Shown here in pieces: positions 34,013 through 40,433 of a stretch of DNA of 40,433 nt. The number at the start of each line of letters is the position of its first letter. Positions within the stretch are counted from its first letter, which is position 1. Location of the stretch: positions 1-40,433 of the forward strand of contig JABGPJ010000085.1 of NCBI GenBank assembly GCA_018645005.1, given 5' to 3'. The notes below the pieces were generated by a model. That model searched no databases and was not told the origin of the DNA. It saw only the letters and a list, made by a program, of their open reading frames with translations. Position numbers and translations under genes: made by a program. The DNA is from Deltaproteobacteria bacterium. GTDB taxonomy: Bacteria; SAR324; XYD2-FULL-50-16.

Positions 34013-34459
34013 ATGGCAGAGGAATTGGATTTATCCAGCCTTGATGGAATGGATGACATCGATTGGTCAGATGTCGAAGGGGAGCTGCAGAAAAACAAAG
34101 AAATGCTGATCGACGAGGCGGAAGCGAATAAGTCCGTTGAAATGGATGAACTGATAGACGCTGATGAAACCGATCAGGCTGAGTCTCTGGGAGAAGTGGA
34201 AACGGATTTTCTGATGGATATCCCCCTGCGCTTAACGGTTGAAGTGGGGAGAACAAGACTCTTGATAAAAAATCTGTTGGCCCTGGAAACCGGTTCGGTT
34301 GTCGAATTGAAAAAACGTATTGGTTCTCCAATGAATGTACTCATTAATGACAAGCTGGTAGCAAAAGGAGAAATTGTTGTCCAGAACGAGAAGTTTGGCC
34401 TGAAGCTTACAGAAATCATTGAAGAGAGCAAACGGATTTTAAAACTTCAGGAATATTAG
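34013..34459 (+). CDS. fliN: Flagellar motor switch protein FliN
   Basis: 148 residues. The N-terminal ~60 are acidic and variable (EELDLSSLDGMDDIDWSDVEGE). The C-terminal SpoA domain at about 65-145 has FLMDIPLRLTVEVGRTRLLIKNLLALETGSVVEL, then INDKLVAKGEIVV and KFGLKLTEII, as expected for FliN. FliN forms the lower C-ring with FliM and binds the export ATPase complex through FliH. It is 38 bases after fliL and three bases before fliO. fliM, normally between fliL and fliN, is absent here. Confidence 0.92.
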   Translation: MAEELDLSSLDGMDDIDWSDVEGELQKNKEMLIDEAEANKSVEMDELIDADETDQAESLGEVETDFLMDIPLRLTVEVGRTRLLIKNLLALETGSVVELKKRIGSPMNVLINDKLVAKGEIVVQNEKFGLKLTEIIEESKRILKLQEY

Positions 34460-34462
34460 GCG

Positions 34463-35419
34463 ATGCAACGACTGATAACACTTGCCTCAATTTTTTTAAT
34501 TTTGTGTTCAACTGCTGTTTATGCCGCTGCCCCTTCATCTGACAATACTATTTCCGATATTAATATATCTTCAAATGCCGCGCAAGAACAGATTCAACTG
34601 GATTTTACATCAGAATTCAAAGAATCGATCAGTACCGATTTTGAAAATGGACTCATCCAGCTGACCTTTCCTAACACAGTGTTTAACCCGTCTCTGGCAT
34701 ATTTTAATGTCAACGATCGCTTTATTCAGAGTATCAGGCTGATAAAAGCGGCCGGTAGCTCAATTGTGGAAATCCATTTTGCCGATCCTGCATTTGACGC
34801 GATGGGTATGATTAAGGAAAAAGCGGAAGGAAACCGGGTTACAGTTCTCGTTAATAAATCAGCAAAATTTGAAATTGAAGAACCGAGTCAAAGCAGTGCC
34901 TTGAGTACTGAGAATCTTAACCAGTCTGATCGGCAGACATCTTTTCTGAGTAGCGATACTTTCTCAGGGGGTGACATGACGACGAATATTGTCAAAATGC
35001 TGGTTGCATTGTTTCTGCTGTTGCTGTTTTTTTATCTTCTGCTTTGGGTTTACAATCGGTTTTTTGCGACACGGTTTCGGTTCAACAAGGGGAAGTACGA
35101 TATAAAGGTCTCTTCTACCTGCCATATCAGCCCAAAACAGAAGGTTATCGTTTTGGAAGTAAACGGAGCCGCATATGCATGTGGAGTCACCGCTAACAGT
35201 ATCAGCGTGATATCCAAAGTATCAGCCAACTCTTTTTCAGACTATCTCTCGAATCTGAATCTGAGCGCAGGCAATGAAGTCAGTTTTGTTGATATCAGAG
35301 CCCAGTATCTGGAAGACAAAAAACGGCAGGCAGACCTTCAGACTGATCCAAAAAAGCCAGACTCTAAATTTGCTTCGGAACTTCTTCAGAGAGTCAAAAA
35401 CCTGAAACCGTTGGACTAA
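34463..35419 (+). CDS. fliO: Flagellar biosynthesis protein FliO with extra N-terminal exported domain
   Basis: 318 residues, much longer than E. coli FliO (~120). A signal peptide (1-21) is followed by an exported domain at about 28-135 (ISDINISSNAAQEQIQLDFTSE ... RVTVLVN) resembling an AMIN-type beta domain. A Ser-rich linker and a transmembrane helix at 178-197 come next. The cytoplasmic FliO domain then has ISPKQKVIVLEVNGAAYACGVTANSISVISKV. FliO assists assembly of the FliP ring of the flagellar export gate. It starts three bases after fliN (coupled). fliP/Q/R do not follow; argG begins 219 bases later. Confidence 0.8.
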   Translation: MQRLITLASIFLILCSTAVYAAAPSSDNTISDINISSNAAQEQIQLDFTSEFKESISTDFENGLIQLTFPNTVFNPSLAYFNVNDRFIQSIRLIKAAGSSIVEIHFADPAFDAMGMIKEKAEGNRVTVLVNKSAKFEIEEPSQSSALSTENLNQSDRQTSFLSSDTFSGGDMTTNIVKMLVALFLLLLFFYLLLWVYNRFFATRFRFNKGKYDIKVSSTCHISPKQKVIVLEVNGAAYACGVTANSISVISKVSANSFSDYLSNLNLSAGNEVSFVDIRAQYLEDKKRQADLQTDPKKPDSKFASELLQRVKNLKPLD

Positions 35420-35638
35420 CTCTAACCAACGCCATTGGGGCCATCACCCTGTTCGAAAATCCTATCTCAATGATTGAATTTGGAGCTTGAAAACAAGTCT
35501 GATTTGATGGATATTGATGACTGTCCTATCGGAATTGCCTGAAATCGCGTTATGCTTAATTTTGGTTTTAAGAAGTGGATAGAAAATTCGGCAGAAGAAT
35601 GTACCGATTATATAAATTGAATTGTATATAAAATTGTT

Positions 35639-36850
35639 ATGGAAAAGGAAAAAGTTGTACTTGCCTATTCCGGCGGCCTGGATACCTCTGTTATCGTTCG
35701 CTGGCTTGTTGAAGAAGGCTATGAAGTTATCGCTCTCTGCCTGGATCTAGGTCAGAAAGTTGAAAGTCTGGATGAGATAAAAAACAAGGGAATTCGAGCA
35801 GGGGCGTCTGAAGTGATCATCAAGGATGTGGCTGATGAGTTTGCCAGAGATTTTATTCTGCCAACATTACAGATGAACGCTGTTTTTGAAGGCACTTATC
35901 TACTGGGAACAGCGATTGCCAGGCCTTTGATCTCCAAACACCAGATTGATTGTGCAAATCAGTACGGCGCAAAAGCTGTTGCGCACGGAGCCACCGGGAA
36001 GGGAAATGATCAGGTGCGGTTTGAAATGGGTTATTATGCACTGAGCCCGGATATCAAGGTGATTGCTCCCTGGAAAACAAAGAAGTTCTACGAGGCTTAT
36101 CCAGGCCGTATAGAATTGCTGGAATATGCCCAGAAATACAATATCCCCGTTAAGGCAACGACCAAGGAGCCCTGGAGTTCTGACGAGAATCTGATGCATA
36201 TTAGTTTTGAAGCAGGTATGTTGGAAGACCCCTGGACCAGACCGCTGAAAGATATGTACGAACTAACAGTTTCACCGCAAGAGGCTCCTGATTCAGTTAG
36301 AGAATTGATGATTGATTTTGAGGACGGCGTCCCCATAAGAATTGATGGTGAATCGTTCGAACTGGCACCATTGATCCGTAAATTGAACAAAATTGCCGGA
36401 GAGAACGGTATCGGGAGGTTGGATATTGTTGAATCTCGATTTGTGGGTATGAAATCGAGAGGGGTTTATGAAACGCCGGGTGGTACATTATTAATGGCCG
36501 CTCATCGCGCGATTGAGTCTATTACATTGACGAGTGATGTCATCGATCTCAAAGAGACGCTAATGCCTCGTTTTTCCCGGTTGATCTATAACGGTTACTG
36601 GTATTCACCCCAGATGAAACTTCTGTTGAATCTTGTTTCAGAAAGTCAGGTGGGTGTAACCGGGACGGTACGGATGGAGCTGTATAAAGGAAACATCAAC
36701 ATTACCGGACGCAAATCTCCGGTCAGCTTGTATGATGCCGATATCGCCTCCATGGAGAAAGACCAGGGGAACTACGATGTTGAAGATTCAAAAGGCTTTA
36801 TTCGCATCAATGCGCTTCCTTTGAGAATATTGAGCAAAGCTAGAAACTAA
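35639..36850 (+). CDS. argG: Argininosuccinate synthase
   Basis: A 403-residue ArgG, joining citrulline and aspartate with ATP in arginine synthesis. The N-terminal PP-loop is VVLAYSGGLDTSV (6-18); VAHGATGKGNDQVRFE marks the ATP/aspartate site; DENLMHISFEAG and TPGGTLLMAAHRAIE are family signatures. The length is normal. No Shine-Dalgarno is visible; the leader before ATG 35639 is very AT-rich (TATATAAA-type) and may include the promoter. folB follows after 41 bases. Confidence 0.97.
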   Translation: MEKEKVVLAYSGGLDTSVIVRWLVEEGYEVIALCLDLGQKVESLDEIKNKGIRAGASEVIIKDVADEFARDFILPTLQMNAVFEGTYLLGTAIARPLISKHQIDCANQYGAKAVAHGATGKGNDQVRFEMGYYALSPDIKVIAPWKTKKFYEAYPGRIELLEYAQKYNIPVKATTKEPWSSDENLMHISFEAGMLEDPWTRPLKDMYELTVSPQEAPDSVRELMIDFEDGVPIRIDGESFELAPLIRKLNKIAGENGIGRLDIVESRFVGMKSRGVYETPGGTLLMAAHRAIESITLTSDVIDLKETLMPRFSRLIYNGYWYSPQMKLLLNLVSESQVGVTGTVRMELYKGNINITGRKSPVSLYDADIASMEKDQGNYDVEDSKGFIRINALPLRILSKARN

Positions 36851-36891
36851 TGAAATGTGATCGCTGTCACCTGAATTCTTCGGATTGAGAT

Positions 36892-37263
36892 ATGAACCCG
36901 CATCAAGAAGCATATAAAATTAATATCAAAGGTCTGCGACTCTTCGCTTACCATGGTGTGCATCCCGAAGAAAACAAACTGGGACAGGAGTTTGAAATCG
37001 ATTTGATTCTCTCGGTTGTTCGGCCTTCAACCAAGGATGATCATCTGGATCAGGTTTTGTCTTATTGGGACGCTATGAAGACTGTCAAAACGGTTTTTAC
37101 TGGTAAGACTTTCAAATTGCTGGAAAATGCGGCACAGACCATTCTGGACAGTCTCTCGGAGTATCCGCAAATCAAACACGCTGAAATAAACCTCAAAAAA
37201 TTGACTCCACCTATCCCTGTTAGTGTTGATTTTGTCGGTGTCATTATGGAAAAAACCTACTAG
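36892..37263 (+). CDS. folB: Dihydroneopterin aldolase
   Basis: 123 residues, the usual length. FolB motifs are present: IKGLRLFAYHGVHPEENKLGQEFEIDL, SYWDAMKTV, the KLLENAAQTI segment with the active-site Glu, and the C-terminal KKLTPPIPVSVDFVGVIMEK. It splits dihydroneopterin to 6-hydroxymethyl-dihydropterin in folate synthesis. It lies between argG (41 bases upstream) and the thiamine pyrophosphokinase gene (about 90 bases downstream); the three share strand and may share a transcript. Confidence 0.92.
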   Translation: MNPHQEAYKINIKGLRLFAYHGVHPEENKLGQEFEIDLILSVVRPSTKDDHLDQVLSYWDAMKTVKTVFTGKTFKLLENAAQTILDSLSEYPQIKHAEINLKKLTPPIPVSVDFVGVIMEKTY

Positions 37264-37353
37264 GTCGCGATCCGGATTGTTACTCATCTGTGGCAGCATA
37301 CCGGATTCCACGCTTGTCCCCAGAGCCCGTGGAGTCGAACAGGCACATTGTTT

Positions 37354-37998
37354 ATGGATAAAGGGAAAATTGCACTGATTTTGCTGGATGGAGAAAAACC
37401 GTCGCTTGATATGTTGGAACCATATTGGGTGGAATCAGGCATTCGGGTCTGTGCTGACGGAGCTGCTGCGGTTTGCCGTGAGTATTCTCTTCAACCCGAT
37501 ATCATACTGGGAGATCTGGATTCATTAGATTCAGCAACGAAAGCGCATTTCGCGGCATCAAAAATAATCGAAATTACAGATCAAGATTCAACAGACGGGG
37601 AAAAGGCGGTTCAATACTGTATTGAAAAAGGCTTTCAGTCGATTAACCTTTTTGGTGCTTTGGGTAAAAGGGTCGATCACACCTTGTATAACCTGGGGCT
37701 ACTGAAAAAATTCGACAATCAGGGCGTGGATCTCACATTTATTTCCAACGATGATATCGTGTTTCTGATGAGTGCCACCAGAACCTTTACTGCATCTCCC
37801 GGGACCAGGATTTCGCTGCTACCGGTTTTTGGGAAGGTTGAAAATGTGACCACCAAAGGACTTGCATATGCCCTTCAAAATGAGTCTTTGGAATTAGGGC
37901 GACACAGCAGTATTTCCAACTGTTTTAAAAAAGATACAGCAAGTGTAACACTCTCATCGGGTCGGTTGCTTGTGGTGATAGAAAAACAGGAGGATTGA
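37354..37998 (+). CDS. Thiamine pyrophosphokinase
   Basis: 214 residues from ATG 37354 (TTG 37348 would add two). Motifs of the TPK catalytic domain are in order: RVCADGAAAVCREYSLQPDIILGDLDSLD, then ITDQDSTDGEKAVQYCIEKG and NLFGALGKRVDHTLYNLGLL. A C-terminal thiamine-binding beta domain ends SSGRLLVVIEK. It transfers pyrophosphate from ATP to thiamine, giving the cofactor TPP. It converges on the glycosyltransferase gene, with 13 bases between stops. Confidence 0.9.
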   Translation: MDKGKIALILLDGEKPSLDMLEPYWVESGIRVCADGAAAVCREYSLQPDIILGDLDSLDSATKAHFAASKIIEITDQDSTDGEKAVQYCIEKGFQSINLFGALGKRVDHTLYNLGLLKKFDNQGVDLTFISNDDIVFLMSATRTFTASPGTRISLLPVFGKVENVTTKGLAYALQNESLELGRHSSISNCFKKDTASVTLSSGRLLVVIEKQED

Positions 37999-38011
37999 GT
38001 GAGGCTCGCGA

Positions 38012-40345
38012 TTATGACATCAAGTTATCACGACTGACGATGTCATAGAGTTTGTTCAGCTGTTTATCCGGGTGGTAAAAGTGGCTGACCGATTTGAACC
38101 CCTCTTCTCTGAGGGATTGAATGTCATAATGATTCTCAAAGACTCGCGCCAGAAGATCCAGTAATTCAGTAAAGTTTTGTGCGTTATATAACAGTCCATT
38201 TCGATGGTTTTGAATAATCTCCGGCAGTGCACCTGATCTGTTTGCAATAACGATAACGCCCCGCACCATGGCCTCAATGGCCGTTAACCCGAAGGCCTCG
38301 GGTACGATCGAAGGAATGATGAGCAGGTCCAGGTTGTCATAGATCTGTACCGTATCATTTTTGAATCCTGCATTTTCAATATCCCAGCCTTTTCGATTCA
38401 GTGTCTCGATATCCGCTTGAAATTTAGCCCAGGATTCGGGTTCGGATGCCAGTGGGTCTCCAAAAATAGTGAGTCTAAGTGGTAGAATCTTTTTGGACTG
38501 CTTAAAACTTTCTAAGATAGTCCACTGCCCCTTGGCAGGCGAAATCTGGCCAACGACTCCGATACGAACGGGTGTGGAAATAAAGGGTTCTCGTTTGATT
38601 CTCGGAATTTGGTACAGGGCCGGAGAGACCCAGTTTGCGATAATGGCGATTTTGCTGTGGACGTTGTCTTTTTTATACTGCTCAACCAATGTACTTGATA
38701 CGGCGATAATGGATTGGACACGAGAGGCTCTTCCGAAGAGGGTTACGGCTCTTTTCTGCCGGGGTTCCAGAATCAGGTGAAGATGAAAAAAAACTTTGAC
38801 GGAAAACAGGATGGATAAAAAGGCACCAGTTAGAAATGTTCTACCTCCGTTGCAGTAGACAACGTCAACGTCATACTCCTTAACCTTCTGACTGAGGTGA
38901 AACGTGCTCTTAATGGAGCTGAGCACATACCGGAAGATGTCCAGTACGATCACTTTCTCCAAAGAGGTTGGCTGCCAGGCTGGGGTACAGTAGTAGTTAA
39001 AATTCTGCTGTTTGAGCTTTTCTGTGAATTTCCCTTCGCTGGGAACTGAAATGAAGACATTCCATTGTCCGCTGGAGCGGAATTTTTCCAGAATGTCCAG
39101 CAGGATAATCTGTCCGCCCCCTACGCGGTCTCCGTATTGATCGAGAAAGAGAATATTGGCTTTTTGTTTTTTTTCCGACACTCGCAGAGGAACAAAAATG
39201 GGTCTTTTCTTAACGGTTTTTTGCGCGTCCACATAGATGCGTAAATGCTCTTCAGCAGAAGTTTCCCATGAGTATTTCTGAGCCAGCTGGTAGCCCTTAA
39301 GCATGTATTCTTCCTGTAATGCAGAATCCCCGGCTAGATTAAGGATGGCATCACTGATCATTTCGTTATCATATGGATTGATCAGCATGGCTGCATCATG
39401 GACTACCTCAGGAATCGAGCTGCAATTGGAGGTGATGACCGGTGTCCCACAGGCCATTGCCTCCAAAATTGTAAGTCCGAATCCTTCATAAAAAGAGGGA
39501 AAGAGAAAGAGCAAAGCCCGGGTATAAATCGCCGGAAGATCAGAAGTGGGTAAAACGCCTGTAAATATGACCTTTTTCTTTGCCAAAAGCGTCTGTACCA
39601 GTTCATTGATCTCGGGGATATCCCTTTTTAAATCGGTGTATTGGCCTAGCAGTACCAGTGGCGGCAGATCCGGATTTTTCTGTTGCGCAATATCGAAGCT
39701 GGTAATCAAACCAACAATATTTTTATGGCGTTTGATATTACCTACAAAAAGTAGATATGTATCTGGAAGGTTGTATTTGCGGATCGTTTTCAGGGATTGC
39801 TCAGACGGAATCGGTTTGAAAATGGATCCGACACCGTTATAGATGACCGTAATCTTATCAGCTGGAATCTGGTAGTATTTAATCAGCTCCGATTTTGAGA
39901 AATTTGAGACAGTAATGATTCGATCCGCTTTGTTAAGGACTCGTTGCAAAAATGGACCAGAATAGATCCGCTTCAGCATACCCGGGAAAAACTGCTTCAT
40001 CGCAAGATGGCAAACATCATGTACGGTGACAATCAATTTGCCAGGGTAGAAAAGGGGGGCATTATAATGGGGAATGTGCAGCAATCCAAAGGGGTTGATT
40101 TTCGATAACCACTTGAACTGCTCAACAATACTGTAGATAGGATCATTGTATATCTTGATCTTGGCTTGTGAAAAGCTCTTGATGAAGGCAGTTTGATCTC
40201 TTCTGGCCAGATACTCAAAGCTGACTTCCGGAGACAGAGTTTCGTAGTGTCTGATAAGATTTTCAATATATGTTCCGATTCCGCTGCCGCCAAGTTGGCG
40301 ACAATCAACATAGATGGGCGAGGCGGAAATATTGTTCTGTAACAT
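38012..40345 (-). CDS. Two-domain GT4-GT4 glycosyltransferase
   Basis: 777 residues made of two complete GT-B glycosyltransferase family 4 modules. Module one (about 1-375) has the N-terminal GGSGIGTYIENL, VTVHDVCHL, VGNIKRHKN and the EX7E motif in FYEGFGLTILEAMACGTPVI (Glu287, Glu295). A basic linker (376-395) joins module two (about 395-777). That module has GGGQIILLDIL, GVVGQISPAKGQW and PEAFGLTAIEAMVRGVIVIA (Glu683, Glu691). Both keep the acidic pair that contacts the nucleotide-sugar donor, so it may add two sugars in a row to a cell-surface polysaccharide or LPS (inference). No membrane helix or signal is seen. The start has no clear ribosome site. Confidence 0.9.
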   Translation of the reverse strand: MLQNNISASPIYVDCRQLGGSGIGTYIENLIRHYETLSPEVSFEYLARRDQTAFIKSFSQAKIKIYNDPIYSIVEQFKWLSKINPFGLLHIPHYNAPLFYPGKLIVTVHDVCHLAMKQFFPGMLKRIYSGPFLQRVLNKADRIITVSNFSKSELIKYYQIPADKITVIYNGVGSIFKPIPSEQSLKTIRKYNLPDTYLLFVGNIKRHKNIVGLITSFDIAQQKNPDLPPLVLLGQYTDLKRDIPEINELVQTLLAKKKVIFTGVLPTSDLPAIYTRALLFLFPSFYEGFGLTILEAMACGTPVITSNCSSIPEVVHDAAMLINPYDNEMISDAILNLAGDSALQEEYMLKGYQLAQKYSWETSAEEHLRIYVDAQKTVKKRPIFVPLRVSEKKQKANILFLDQYGDRVGGGQIILLDILEKFRSSGQWNVFISVPSEGKFTEKLKQQNFNYYCTPAWQPTSLEKVIVLDIFRYVLSSIKSTFHLSQKVKEYDVDVVYCNGGRTFLTGAFLSILFSVKVFFHLHLILEPRQKRAVTLFGRASRVQSIIAVSSTLVEQYKKDNVHSKIAIIANWVSPALYQIPRIKREPFISTPVRIGVVGQISPAKGQWTILESFKQSKKILPLRLTIFGDPLASEPESWAKFQADIETLNRKGWDIENAGFKNDTVQIYDNLDLLIIPSIVPEAFGLTAIEAMVRGVIVIANRSGALPEIIQNHRNGLLYNAQNFTELLDLLARVFENHYDIQSLREEGFKSVSHFYHPDKQLNKLYDIVSRDNLMS

Positions 40346-40433
40346 GCGCTTTTATCGATGATGGTTGGCAGGTTTCCCGCTAGTACCCTGGTTTGATTAT
40401 CCTCTCCCCCACAATGGCAATGTGAGATAACCT

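Noticed and set aside
35600..35640. ArgR operator before argG
   Set aside because: The AT-rich TTGAATTGTATATAAAATT stretch only loosely resembles an ARG box and could be simple AT-rich leader.

Overview
The window reads as a chromosomal, mostly housekeeping stretch of a Gram-negative, flagellated bacterium. It has LptE, a beta-barrel outer-membrane protein, a FliL/FliN/FliO block and many exported envelope proteins, with moderate GC. The tRNA-Thr/tRNA-Tyr pair, the ffh-rpsP-rimM-trmD-rplS-yraN order, and eukaryote-type Ser/Thr kinase and FHA proteins fit a deltaproteobacterial-type or allied lineage. SAR324/Lambdaproteobacteria-like is only my guess. I see no CRISPR array, phage or recognisable transposase gene.

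Layout. 1-150: tRNA-Tyr (cut by the window edge) and tRNA-Thr on the minus strand behind a consensus promoter. 539-1465: era. 1499-4146: a secreted pentapeptide-repeat protein and a 736-residue orphan protein (minus). 4147-4992: a long gene-poor gap with opposed candidate promoters. 4993-6237: a small unknown ORF, then an exported protein made almost entirely of ten gap-free 30-residue repeats. 6248-11964 (minus): a tight operon of a transmembrane Ser/Thr kinase, a membrane FHA protein, a VWA-TM-FHA protein, a 2-hydroxyacid dehydrogenase and a SixA-type phosphatase; an orphan 179-residue gene lies upstream behind a terminator. 13035-14156: thioesterase and outer-membrane barrel. 14607-14879: HU. 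15501-19360: BatE-like TPR protein, FlgT-N-like exported protein, lipoprotein-like TPR protein and CvpA. 19574-22144: pgi, a Trm112-family mini-gene and lptE.

22187-30877 is the core information-processing block: ffh, rpsP, rimM, trmD, rplS, yraN, rpsT, dnaG, rpoD. RpoD carries an unusual basic N-terminal extension and an acidic Ser-Asp tract. aspS follows (31135-32934). A ~100-bp long imperfect palindrome that looks like a miniature mobile element abuts its stop codon, and a terminator lies beyond. 33402-35419 is fliL-fliN-fliO with no fliM or fliP. The window ends with argG, folB, a thiamine pyrophosphokinase and a two-domain GT4-GT4 glycosyltransferase (minus).

The most novel-looking parts are the 30-residue repeat protein, the kinase/FHA/VWA membrane operon whose two FHA domains lack the usual phosphothreonine-contacting residues, and the palindromic element after aspS. 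All functional statements rest on reading motifs by eye; no database search was made.
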